A stretch of DNA of 20,392 bases, taken from NCBI GenBank assembly GCA_031279295.1, contig JAITIT010000062.1, positions 1-20,392 on the forward strand, read 5' to 3'. The notes beneath the pieces are model-generated. The model made no database searches. It saw only the letters and a program-made list of their open reading frames with translations, and was not told the origin of the DNA. The DNA comes from Holosporales bacterium. Lineage in GTDB: Bacteria > Pseudomonadota > Alphaproteobacteria > RUG11792. The position numbers were made by a program, and so were the translations under genes. Below, piece after piece: positions 7,253 through 14,054 of the stretch (the stretch's first letter is position 1; each line of letters starts with the position of its first letter).

Positions 7253-7702
7253 CTACGCCGGAATTATCCGGCTCCGTCCATTCCGGCTGTATACAACTCT
7301 CACCTGCTGCCCCACAGATATCGGCGGATCTTTCGCCTGCGCGAGAACGATGGTGCTCCCATTATTAAGCTTTACGGTGTACTCATTTCCCTTCGTAGGA
7401 CGAGAGGCTAACTGGTTAGCCGCTACTCCCCCAACGACTGCCCCAGCCGCTGCTGTCGCGAGCTTCGCATGCCCGCCACCAAACATGGATCCAAGAACTC
7501 CTCCCCCTACTGCCCCAAGCGCAGTTGCGGCCGATGTATCCTCAGGCTTTAGATCAATTTCTCTCACCGAAACCACAACACCTTGTTCTGCCATTGATAC
7601 CTCTCCAGCGTTTCTTGAGTCGTACGCATTCCCGCTGTACTCATTGTTAGAGCAGCCAGTAAACATTACGACCGCTCCCATCGCAGCTATAACTACTCTC
7701 AT
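7253..7702 (-). CDS. Outer-membrane lipoprotein with glycine-zipper domain (SlyB / 17-kDa antigen type)
   Basis: From the ATG at 7702 the product is 149 residues. The signal peptide ends in a lipobox-like VMFTGC, followed by a polar linker. A glycine-zipper double membrane segment spans about residues 58-97, with G-A-V-G-G-G-V-L-G-S-M-F-G-G-G and then A-A-A-G-A-V-V-G-G-V. The C-terminal strand-rich tail (YTVKLNNGSTIVLAQ, QQVRVVYS) is typical of SlyB/17-kDa surface antigen lipoproteins. These sit in the outer membrane and help keep it intact, and the family is a major antigen in Rickettsia. A TTG at 7708 is an alternative start, but the ATG is better. A good promoter lies just upstream (7734-7762). 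A 6-base-pair hairpin overlaps the last codons at 7257-7272. The gene stands apart from the downstream lipoprotein-dnaA block by 97 bases. Confidence 0.88.
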   Translation of the reverse strand: MRVVIAAMGAVVMFTGCSNNEYSGNAYDSRNAGEVSMAEQGVVVSVREIDLKPEDTSAATALGAVGGGVLGSMFGGGHAKLATAAAGAVVGGVAANQLASRPTKGNEYTVKLNNGSTIVLAQAKDPPISVGQQVRVVYSRNGRSRIIPA

Positions 7703-7733
7703 TTCCAAACCTAGCCACCGATTTATTTATATC

Positions 7734-7762
7734 ATTATACCGTGAGTTCCACGTGATGTCAT
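7734..7762 (-). promoter_or_regulatory. Sigma70-type promoter of the glycine-zipper lipoprotein
   Basis: On the minus strand, -35 ATGACA (7757-7762) and a perfect -10 TATAAT (7734-7739) are separated by 17 bases. The predicted transcript would start about 25 bases before the ATG at 7702. The spacer contains a CACGTG palindrome. Confidence 0.7.
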
Positions 7763-7793
7763 AATCGTATTTTGGGTCATGCACTTCACGTGG
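7749..7793. repeat. Inverted pair of CCACGTGA palindrome sites
   Basis: CCACGTGA at 7749-7756 and its reverse complement TCACGTGG at 7786-7793 lie 37 bases apart, centre to centre. The first sits inside the -35/-10 spacer of the lipoprotein promoter, a position where a bound regulator would block or remodel RNA polymerase. Which protein binds is unknown. Confidence 0.4.
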
Positions 7794-8232
7794 GTTGATA
7801 TGGCTATTAGGAGAAGAGTTCCCAATGGCATGAGATCACCGGTCATACTGGGACCGAACTGAAGAGACATGCAGCTATTAGATATGCAACGGCGGCTGGC
7901 AGGACAACTGGCCTAATAGCTAGATGGTGGGAGCAGCAGAGGATGTAACACTAAGGAGTGTACGGTGAAGCAGACACTAAGAGATCTAGGCGAAACTCTG
8001 AGGGAGACCATGGGAATTAGCAATCGGAGGGGCGAAGACGCAATCGGCATAAGAGCAGCCATGTAAACTACGGCGACGACCAGACGGAGCGGCACTAAAA
8101 CAAACAAGTAAACGCGGCATGACATTAATAAGCCTAGCTCAAGCCCAAACAACAGCCTGAGTACCAGCTGATCCGTGATCACCGTTTCCTGCATGTACTC
8201 CTCCGGGACACTTCACAAATTGCCCCCCCAAA
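7763..8232. other. Intergenic region between the lipoprotein promoter and mraY
   Basis: About 470 bases without a convincing intact gene. Apart from the second CACGTG palindrome at the left edge, the plus strand from about 7800 to 8150 is T-poor (about 13% over 7921-8100) and A/G-rich, like the unrecognised ORFs at the window ends. I read it as a decayed gene (see 7800-8066). I see no tRNA, terminator or small-RNA structure that I can defend. Confidence 0.5.
7800..8066 (+). pseudogene. Possible remnant of a T-poor gene, interrupted by stops
   Basis: One plus-strand frame reads as protein-like stretches separated by stops: ATG 7800 to TGA 7860-7862, ATG 7869 to TAA-TAG 7914-7919, then 48 codons to TAA 8064-8066. 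The last stretch includes KQTLRDLGETLRE and ends in GIRAAM, a helix-like pattern. All three pieces share the same frame, so point nonsense changes rather than indels would explain the break. The composition resembles the flanking unrecognised ORFs. The evidence is weak, and a non-coding explanation is possible. Confidence 0.3.
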
Positions 8233-9324
8233 CTATCTCACCTTAAGGGTAGCGAGAGCGGCGACCCCTAGCGCTATCGAGATGATCCAGAATCTGAACA
8301 CCACAGTTGGCTCGGACCAACCGAGCTTCTCGAAATGGTGATGAATTGGCGCCATCAGGAATATTCTCTTTTTGGTCAACTTGAAGTACGACACCTGCAA
8401 AATTACCGAGACGACCTCTAATACAAATATGCCACCTACGATTGGTAGAATCAGCTCCTGCTTGGTCATAATCGCAACGTAGCCTAGCGAACCACCTATT
8501 GCGATTGAGCCAGTATCTCCCATGAACACCTTTGCAGGTGGGGCATTGAACCACATGAAACCGAGGCTCGCACCAACCAATGCCCCTAGAAATACACATA
8601 ATTCCGAAACACCGATGACACATGGAATCTTGAGGTACTCTGCGAATACGCTGTTTCCAACGAGGTAGCTAATTACTGCAAAACAAATCGCTGCCATTGT
8701 CACTGGTCCGACTGCAAGACCGTCGAGACCGTCTGTTAGGTTCACAGCATTCGAACTACCGACTATCACGAAAACTGCCCACGCCACGAAGAATCCTCCT
8801 AGGTCGATGTGCATGTTCTTAACGATCGGGAAGAACACTCTGAACGCTCCATCAAAGCTATCGTACATATGGGCGATACAGTAACAGCATGTTGCTACCG
8901 CTATCTGCAGTAAGAATTTTTTCCTACCGGACATACCATGGTAGTCATGCTTCTTTACCTTGTGGTAGTCATCAAGTGCCCCTATCCCTCCGAATCCCAA
9001 CATGATCCCAAGCGCTATCAAAACGAATACATTCGAGAGGTCAGCAAATAGGAGATTGCTGAAACATATGGAGAGAATAATCATGGTACCACCCATGGTT
9101 GGTGTTCCCTTCTTGGATTCAATATGTGACGCTGGTCCGTCATCTCTGATCGGTTGTCCCTCCCTCTGGAATGTCCGTAAGAACCTTATGAGCCTGGGCC
9201 CTATGAGCAACACAAAGAACAGAGACATAAAGAATGCACAGACTGAGCGGAATGTTACATATCTCAGTATGTTGAGAATGGAGTAGTGATCTCCAAGTAA
9301 CTTGTACCCAATATTATAAAACAT
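8233..9324 (-). CDS. mraY: Phospho-N-acetylmuramoyl-pentapeptide-transferase
   Basis: MraY transfers phospho-MurNAc-pentapeptide from UDP to undecaprenyl phosphate, forming lipid I at the inner membrane. At 363 residues it has the usual length, with about ten hydrophobic helices. The hallmark motifs are all present: KKGTPTMGG near residue 71, the DDY catalytic motif near 120, SNAVNLTDGLDGLA near 190, NAPPAKVFMGDTGS near 260, and the C-terminal MAPIHHHFEKLGW. The ATG at 9324 follows the murF stop by only 2 bases, with a GGAT-type ribosome site inside the murF end, so the pair is one transcription unit. Other mur genes are not adjacent, so the dcw cluster is dispersed here. Confidence 0.97.
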   Translation of the reverse strand: MFYNIGYKLLGDHYSILNILRYVTFRSVCAFFMSLFFVLLIGPRLIRFLRTFQREGQPIRDDGPASHIESKKGTPTMGGTMIILSICFSNLLFADLSNVFVLIALGIMLGFGGIGALDDYHKVKKHDYHGMSGRKKFLLQIAVATCCYCIAHMYDSFDGAFRVFFPIVKNMHIDLGGFFVAWAVFVIVGSSNAVNLTDGLDGLAVGPVTMAAICFAVISYLVGNSVFAEYLKIPCVIGVSELCVFLGALVGASLGFMWFNAPPAKVFMGDTGSIAIGGSLGYVAIMTKQELILPIVGGIFVLEVVSVILQVSYFKLTKKRIFLMAPIHHHFEKLGWSEPTVVFRFWIISIALGVAALATLKVR

Positions 9325-9326
9325 TT

Positions 9327-10688
9327 TTATCCATTGCAGCGTTTGTGGATGTACAATATGATCCGATCTAGCGCAGCGCTCCTGGAGCCTTTCAGTAGAA
9401 CTACGCTGCCGCTACTTTGTATCGATTGCAACACGGTATGTGCTGCTACATCATCTGCTACTTCAAAGCAGGTTATCGGTCCGAGATGGCTCATTGTGTC
9501 GAAGAGGTCTCTATCACCAATGAAGAAGATACTCTGCAGATCCATGGAATGTAACCTCTCTGCAACTAGCTTGTGGTAATGCACGGTATAATCACCTAGC
9601 TCATGCATCTGTCCGATTACCACGATCTTGCTCGGAGCATTTAAGGTATCCAGCGAATCTAAGGCAACTAAGACTGATGTCGGGCTTGCGTTATATGAGT
9701 CATCTATCAGCGTAAATCTTATTCCATCAGTGACGTACTGCGTACTGACTCCCCTTCCATCCATCGGTTCCAGATTACTGAAGTACTCGAGGAAGTTCTG
9801 TGGCTTGAGCCCCATTGCATATATCGCAGCGACAACGCATGCGCTCATATATGCAAAGTGTCTACCAACCGATGCGATCTGATATTCAACGGAGCCTATA
9901 GTGGTACTTAGTTCAACGCTGTTACCTCTGAATGATTTCACACGGAAGTCACAGGCCGCGTTGAAGCCGACCGAGATGGTAGATATATTCCGTGAAGCTG
10001 CCCGCTTCTCGATCATGCTGGCGCACTCCAAGTCACCATCATACACAACGACTCCACCTTTTTTAATACCATCCATCACAGATATCTTCTCCTGGATAAT
10101 TTCCTGCATACTTCCAAATCTTCCGATATGGGCCTCGCAGATTGTTGTGATGACTCCGATGTCCGGATTCAGGTACGTTGAGAGCTCAGCAAGTTCTCCT
10201 GGGTTACTAGATCCCATCTCAAAAATTCCGACGTTGGTCGATGGATCGAGAGTAGTGAGACAAATTGGCAGACCGTACTTTGTGTTATAATTCCTCATGC
10301 TCGAGACAACATTGAACTTACTGCTAAGCACTGAGTGCAGCCACTGCCTGGTCGTCGTCTTTCCAACACTACCTGTAATCCCTATCAGCAGATCTGGCTC
10401 CGCCTTAAGCTTTATATAGTTGCCGATATCCTTGAGAGCTTTCAATGAATCATCAACTAACACAGTCCTTCCATCAACAACATACCTCGCGTCATCTATG
10501 ATTGCCATAGTAGCGCCATTCGCTAATGCATCAGCTGTGAATCTATTGCCGGTCATGATCGCTATGAACAAGTCCCCGCTTGTAGCCTGTCTCGAATCTA
10601 TAACAACCCTAGATGCCGTGAACGCTGGGCAGTCATGTACTCTCAATGCCTCTCTTAGGACGGACTCCGTGATCTGCACGTATCTCAT
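9327..10688 (-). CDS. murF: UDP-N-acetylmuramoyl-tripeptide--D-alanyl-D-alanine ligase
   Basis: MurF adds D-Ala-D-Ala to the UDP-MurNAc-tripeptide in the cytoplasm, with ATP, completing the pentapeptide used by the adjacent mraY product. The 453-residue protein has the Mur-ligase order. The N-terminal substrate domain contains VVIDSRQ and GDLFIA. The central ATPase has the P-loop GITGSVGKTTTR (about residues 103-114), then MRNYNTKYGLP, FEMGSSNPGE and the metal-site region EAHIGRFGS. The C-terminal domain has GRGVSTQY and DDSYNASP. The ATG at 10688 follows an extended -10 promoter. The nearest Shine-Dalgarno-like sequence, GGAAG, is only two bases from the ATG, so initiation may be leader-weak. 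Confidence 0.97.
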   Translation of the reverse strand: MRYVQITESVLREALRVHDCPAFTASRVVIDSRQATSGDLFIAIMTGNRFTADALANGATMAIIDDARYVVDGRTVLVDDSLKALKDIGNYIKLKAEPDLLIGITGSVGKTTTRQWLHSVLSSKFNVVSSMRNYNTKYGLPICLTTLDPSTNVGIFEMGSSNPGELAELSTYLNPDIGVITTICEAHIGRFGSMQEIIQEKISVMDGIKKGGVVVYDGDLECASMIEKRAASRNISTISVGFNAACDFRVKSFRGNSVELSTTIGSVEYQIASVGRHFAYMSACVVAAIYAMGLKPQNFLEYFSNLEPMDGRGVSTQYVTDGIRFTLIDDSYNASPTSVLVALDSLDTLNAPSKIVVIGQMHELGDYTVHYHKLVAERLHSMDLQSIFFIGDRDLFDTMSHLGPITCFEVADDVAAHTVLQSIQSSGSVVLLKGSRSAALDRIILYIHKRCNG

Positions 10689-10712
10689 TGCTTCCAGTCT
10701 TTAACAATGCGG

Positions 10713-10721
10713 ATTATATCA
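10713..10721 (-). promoter_or_regulatory. Extended -10 promoter element for murF-mraY
   Basis: The minus strand reads TGATATAAT, a perfect TATAAT with an upstream TGN. This can compensate for the lack of a good -35 at the expected distance. The implied transcript starts about 18 bases before the murF ATG, giving a very short leader. Confidence 0.5.
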
Positions 10722-10900
10722 CCTTACTGCTCTGTCTTGCCTTTTTTAAAATTGTACCAAAGAGGACGAGGGATTGATATATTAAGAAGGAGTATTGATC
10801 ATGAATGAAAGCACCTAACTCGCTACTAACATTGTATTTCTCCAAAACATATGCGTACCTGACTCCATCTGATTCTACTGTGCATCATAAGCAACCCATC

Positions 10901-11920
10901 TTACGAGAGTGACCACCTTGGCAAGGTCTTGAAATCGGATTTTGAGTATCCAAAACCAGCATTCAACCTCTCGATTGCACACCACCCTATCATGGCTGCA
11001 TTATCCGAACACAGGGATACTGGTGGGAAATATGTCTCCAAATTCATATGTGTGGCAAAGTGTGTCACTCTCTCTCGCAATACAGTGTTTGCTGCAACTC
11101 CTCCTGCAAGCACGATTCTCGTGGGCAGCGACTCTGCCATGTCCCACGCCTTGCTCAACTGGCGTACCGCAAAGCTCGTCACTATGTTCTGGAACGATGC
11201 AGCTACATCGCTCTTATCAAGGTCCGTTATATTAGGCATGGATGCTATATGAATTTTCGTAGCGGTCTTAATACCAGAAAACGATGCGTCACACCCAGGA
11301 CTACGAAGCAGTGGCATAGTATAATGGAATCTCATGGGATCTCCATCCTTCGCACACCTCTCTATTTCTGGCCCTCCTGGATACGAAAGCCCCAGCATTC
11401 GAGCAACCTTATCGAATGCCTCACCAGCTGCATCATCGAGCGTTTCACCTAGAACCTTGTAATGCCCAACTGCGAAAACTTCCACAAACATAAAGTGCCC
11501 TCCGGATGCAAGCAATAGCAAATATGGAAAATCTGTGGTATAGCACAACCTTGCTGTGAGCAGATGTCCTTCAAGGTGATTGACAGCTACTATTGGTTTG
11601 CACTTCGCAAGAGCGATTGTTTTGGCGGTAACTGTCCCTACGAGCAAGCCTCCGATTAGCCCTGGTCCAGCAGTTACAGCTACTACGTCTATATCATCCA
11701 AAGTAACCTTAGCTACCTTGAGCGCCTCGTTCACCACATCGCCTATCGTTTCAACATGCATCCTCGCGGCATTCTCAGGGACAACACCTCCATACCGAGA
11801 ATGTAGCTTCGCCTGAGAGTTCACGATATTCGATATAATACGCTTGTCTGGCTTAGCTGCATCACATACTACTGCTGCAGCAGTTTCATCGCAGCTTGTC
11901 TCAATTGCTAGAACCTTCAT
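10901..11920 (-). CDS. tsaD: tRNA N6-adenosine threonylcarbamoyltransferase TsaD
   Basis: TsaD, with TsaB and TsaE, transfers the threonylcarbamoyl group to A37 of ANN-decoding tRNAs. From the ATG at 11920 the protein is 339 residues, the usual bacterial length, and begins MKVLAIETSCDETA, the classic family start. Motifs seen are GGVVPENAARMH, VTAGPGLIGGLLVG, the metal-binding VNHLEGHLL (two His), LLASGGH, PGGPEIE, SFSGIKTA, VLAGGVAAN and the C-terminal SDNAAMIGW with the metal Asp. The frame could start 14 codons upstream at 11962, but 11920 makes a 4-base ATGA overlap with the holC stop and matches the family N-terminus, so I choose it. It is the last gene of nusB-holC-tsaD. I see no clear terminator in the 212 bases after it. 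Confidence 0.97.
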   Translation of the reverse strand: MKVLAIETSCDETAAAVVCDAAKPDKRIISNIVNSQAKLHSRYGGVVPENAARMHVETIGDVVNEALKVAKVTLDDIDVVAVTAGPGLIGGLLVGTVTAKTIALAKCKPIVAVNHLEGHLLTARLCYTTDFPYLLLLASGGHFMFVEVFAVGHYKVLGETLDDAAGEAFDKVARMLGLSYPGGPEIERCAKDGDPMRFHYTMPLLRSPGCDASFSGIKTATKIHIASMPNITDLDKSDVAASFQNIVTSFAVRQLSKAWDMAESLPTRIVLAGGVAANTVLRERVTHFATHMNLETYFPPVSLCSDNAAMIGWCAIERLNAGFGYSKSDFKTLPRWSLS

Positions 11921-12375
11921 ACGAGGCTTCCAGACCTCCAGCTCCCATCTTCCTGCAGCCACATCTTAGAATTTTCGAATGATGATTCTGCATAAAATCC
12001 AGCTCTCGTCCTGGCTGCTTCGATTAATCCGATATCAAAAATATCTACCACCTTGTCGAATTTATCGATGCCATCCAAACGAGACACATCGAGTCCGTTA
12101 TGTAATAAGCAGGTTGGGGCATTGCAGAACTCTACCTTAGTGGAAAACCACACACTACAGAACTTTGCATCATCTACCAAAACTGTACTCTTACTGCCAC
12201 TCGGTATGAACGCCAACTTCGAAAATGTCCACAGCTTCGAATGGCAGAAAATTACGTCACTATCATCATCACACAAGAACAGCGTCCTCTCTCCAAGGTC
12301 ATACATCTTCTCGGTCACCTTGCATGCGACTTGCCAAAATTCGGATGTAATCCCGTAGAATACTGCACTGCTCAT
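11917..12375 (-). CDS. holC: DNA polymerase III chi subunit (HolC) family protein
   Basis: Chi is the clamp-loader accessory protein that contacts single-strand-binding protein. The 152-residue product shows the family pattern. The N-terminal VFYGITSEFWQVACKVTEKM helix is followed by a strand, GERTLFLCDDDSD, and then the conserved LWTF...FIPSG segment (about residues 48-60). Further on come VLVDDAKF and a final VVDIFD...AARTRAGFYAES region resembling the usual R-x-R-W/F-Y end. It overlaps both neighbours by ATGA (12372-12375 and 11917-11920), so nusB, holC and tsaD form a translationally coupled operon. Sequence identity is by pattern only, but the LWTF box and length make the call fairly firm. 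Confidence 0.85.
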   Translation of the reverse strand: MSSAVFYGITSEFWQVACKVTEKMYDLGERTLFLCDDDSDVIFCHSKLWTFSKLAFIPSGSKSTVLVDDAKFCSVWFSTKVEFCNAPTCLLHNGLDVSRLDGIDKFDKVVDIFDIGLIEAARTRAGFYAESSFENSKMWLQEDGSWRSGSLV

Positions 12376-12806
12376 GACACCTTGCGCTCTATGCGTTTGG
12401 ATACCTTGTCCAATATGGCGTTGATGAACCTCACGGATTTGGTATCCGTAAAGTCTTTCGCAATCTCGATATACTCATTGATGATCACCGGGATATCAGT
12501 CACTTCAAAAACTGTCTCGAAGATAGCTGCCTTCATTAGGCTAATATTAATAGCAGGAGCATTCGATATATCCTTCCCATTTGTGAGACTGGCTCTAATG
12601 ATCTCTACCGCATCTAGAGACTCGGCAAAGTTCGCAGCGAGCTTCCTGAAGAATGGAACATTCATATCTGCAAATTCCTCTGACTCGTCAATATAGTGTG
12701 TTATGAATCTATCCAGCTGCCCTGGATCGTCCTCACCGATCATATCTATCTGATACATGAACTGCACTGCCGCACGTCTCGCTAAGCGATTGCCACATTT
12801 CGACAT
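12372..12806 (-). CDS. nusB: Transcription antitermination factor NusB
   Basis: NusB binds boxA RNA with NusE (S10) and supports antitermination of rRNA operons. The 144-residue all-helical protein has the family landmarks: RLARRAAVQFMYQIDM near the N-terminus, and a C-terminal half reading IPVIINEYIEIAKDF...SVRFINAILDKV. The ATG at 12806 has no strong Shine-Dalgarno. It is the first gene of the coupled nusB-holC-tsaD set and lies 55 bases downstream of ftsB. A small hairpin at 12831-12847 lies in that gap. In many alphaproteobacteria nusB follows ribH; that partner is absent here. Confidence 0.93.
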   Translation of the reverse strand: MSKCGNRLARRAAVQFMYQIDMIGEDDPGQLDRFITHYIDESEEFADMNVPFFRKLAANFAESLDAVEIIRASLTNGKDISNAPAINISLMKAAIFETVFEVTDIPVIINEYIEIAKDFTDTKSVRFINAILDKVSKRIERKVS

Positions 12807-12830
12807 TGCTGCTCATTCTGGCTTTGTAGG

Positions 12831-12847
12831 ACACTTCGTTGAAGTGT
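12831..12847. other. Small perfect hairpin between ftsB and nusB
   Basis: ACACTTC, a 3-base loop, then GAAGTGT: a 7-base-pair stem. There is no T-run on either side, so it is not a standard intrinsic terminator. It may slow RNA polymerase, stabilise the nusB 5' end, or have no role. Confidence 0.4.
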
Positions 12848-12861
12848 AGCACGAAAGCTAC

Positions 12862-13167
12862 TCAACGAACAACGACATCTCCTGGATAACAATAGTTCAA
12901 AACCACCATGCATCTCTCTTCTAAGAGATCGAGATCCAGGGAACCACTGGACATTAGTTTAACATTCCTTGCGAGAGCATCACACTTATTCCGCAGAAGT
13001 CCAAGCTCCTCTGTCTTATCGGTAATAAGCGCCTTCGTACGAAAATACGACAGCAACCCATTCTCACCTCCAACTGTGTGATATACAAAATACCCCAAGA
13101 CTACAGAGAACACTAGCCAGTAACTCAAGCCCACCAGGCCCCACTGGCTAGGAAAATTAACGCGCAT
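12862..13167 (-). CDS. ftsB: Septum formation initiator family protein (FtsB/DivIC-like)
   Basis: This is a small single-pass membrane protein of the divisome; FtsB pairs with FtsL and FtsQ and helps activate septal peptidoglycan synthesis. Of its 101 residues, a transmembrane helix spans about 9-29 (GLVGLSYWLVFSVVLGYFVY). The family G-x-x-G-L-L-S motif follows near 34-39, then a coiled-coil of about 35 residues. The C-terminal block LDLDLLEERCMVVLNYCYPGDVVV matches the LD-DLLEE-R--LN---P-E-V pattern of alphaproteobacterial FtsB. The ATG at 13167 has GGGAG nine bases upstream. The pal terminator lies between it and pal, so it probably has its own promoter; a TATAAG upstream is a weak candidate. 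Confidence 0.9.
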   Translation of the reverse strand: MRVNFPSQWGLVGLSYWLVFSVVLGYFVYHTVGGENGLLSYFRTKALITDKTEELGLLRNKCDALARNVKLMSSGSLDLDLLEERCMVVLNYCYPGDVVVR

Positions 13168-13215
13168 TGCTATCTACTCCCAATAGCTTATAGTCAGAAC
13201 GCTACGCTCCCTACG

Positions 13216-13253
13216 AAAAAGCTCGAGGGTGGTAAGATTCCACCCCCTCGAGC
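13216..13253 (-). terminator. Rho-independent terminator after pal
   Basis: On the minus strand a GC-rich stem (arms 13221-13232 and 13240-13253, 12 paired bases with a 2-base bulge around GCTCGAG/CTCGAGC) is followed directly by TTTTT (13220-13216). It lies 25 bases after the pal stop. Confidence 0.85.
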
Positions 13254-13277
13254 CATACTGGTTGATCTCTGCTAAAA

Positions 13278-13736
13278 TTAGCCTGCCACAACAGTGACTG
13301 AACGACGGTTCAGGGCGTGATCTTTCTCGGTCGTACCAGAACTGAATGGCCTCTCCTTACCGTACGATACAACAGTAATCCTGTCGACTGATATGCCGAA
13401 CTTCACAAGGGCATCCTTCACCGCGTTTGCACGCCTCAATCCAAGAGCCTTGTTATAATCCTCGGTCCCTCTGATGTCAGCATGACCCTCTACCGTTATA
13501 GCGACAGCACTGTGCTTCTTAAGCCACTCAGCCTGCTGCTCAACGAGCTTCTCCGCATCAGATGATAGCTTCGAGTCATCGAAATTGAAGTAAACCTTAT
13601 CACGCACGTTCGCCGCAAAGTCAGCTGTTGTTCCAGCCTCGATATTAGCCGCATCATCCACTGGGCAAGTGCAGCTACAAGCTGCTAGCAGCATCGAAAC
13701 ACACGCGATAGAACCTAGCAAAATCTTTCTGTTCAT
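13278..13736 (-). CDS. pal: Peptidoglycan-associated lipoprotein Pal
   Basis: Pal is the outer-membrane lipoprotein of the Tol-Pal system that binds diaminopimelate-containing peptidoglycan. From the ATG at 13736 it is 152 residues. The signal peptide ends with lipobox LLAAC (Cys20 predicted lipidated). The OmpA-like domain follows: VYFNFDDSKLSSDA, VEGHADIRGTEDYN, LGLRRANAVKDAL, ITVVSYGKERP and NRRSVTVV, including the Asp and Arg positions used to bind the peptide stem. An in-frame codon 12 residues upstream is less likely, because AAGGA lies 11 bases before the chosen ATG. The gene is monocistronic, with a terminator at 13216-13253, and is divergent from the sensory operon across a 318-base intergenic region. 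Confidence 0.96.
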   Translation of the reverse strand: MNRKILLGSIACVSMLLAACSCTCPVDDAANIEAGTTADFAANVRDKVYFNFDDSKLSSDAEKLVEQQAEWLKKHSAVAITVEGHADIRGTEDYNKALGLRRANAVKDALVKFGISVDRITVVSYGKERPFSSGTTEKDHALNRRSVTVVAG

Positions 13737-13888
13737 AATTTCATCCATCCTTCTTAAAAAACAAAAGACCAACCATACATGCGATCAGTCTATCAAACTT
13801 CATTCTTACCCTCAAAGAAGAATCACAGCAACCGCATGGCATTTTTGAATGATTTTACAGAAGTGTTGCATATAGGTCACAGCGCGCT

Positions 13889-13916
13889 TGATTACTACGA
13901 AACTTAAACTATAGTC
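13889..13916 (+). promoter_or_regulatory. Candidate sigma70 promoter for the solute-binding protein/cyclase operon
   Basis: TTGATT (13889-13894), a 16-base spacer, then TATAGT (13911-13916). This implies a 5' leader of roughly 130 bases containing the CtrA-type box. The -10 lies in the palindrome ACTATAGT, so it could serve either direction. Confidence 0.4.
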
Positions 13917-13985
13917 CTGGAATGAGATAATGAGACATTGTGATGAACATTTAACTCTAAGCAACCGTGTTTGCAAAAGCTGAAA

Positions 13986-14001
13986 TTAACCGAAAATTAA
14001 C
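13986..14001 (+). promoter_or_regulatory. CtrA-type binding box TTAA-N7-TTAAC
   Basis: TTAA (13986-13989), seven bases, then TTAAC (13997-14001): an exact match to the alphaproteobacterial CtrA full site. It is 54 bases before the first gene of the plus-strand operon and in the shared region with pal. ctrA itself is not in the window. Confidence 0.5.
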
Positions 14002-14054
14002 ACATTTTTTGTAGGCTGGTCGGGGCGAGGCTCGACGGAGCGGCAGAACAAAGA

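Larger units (their letters stand above)
13737..14054. other. Divergent intergenic region, pal / sensory operon
   Basis: 318 bases with no ORF. It holds the pal leader (left), a plus-strand promoter candidate (13889-13916), a CtrA-type box (13986-14001), and a G/C-rich stretch just before the 14055 start (about 14010-14045) that can form short hairpins. I could not identify a convincing pal promoter. Confidence 0.6.

Noticed and set aside
7257..7272. Hairpin GCCGGA/TCCGGC at the end of the glycine-zipper lipoprotein gene as a terminator
   Set aside because: Only six base pairs, overlaps the last codons, and no T-run follows on the minus strand.
7913..8194. 93-codon hydrophobic minus-strand ORF
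   Set aside because: It is antisense to the T-poor patch. Its Leu/Val/Ser/Pro richness follows from a T-rich strand, and there is no ribosome site or family pattern.
10780..10820. Strong plus-strand ribosome site (AAGAAGGAG) before a short ATG reading MNEST then stop
   Set aside because: Only five codons, followed by no plus-strand gene; the downstream genes are on the minus strand. Probably chance.
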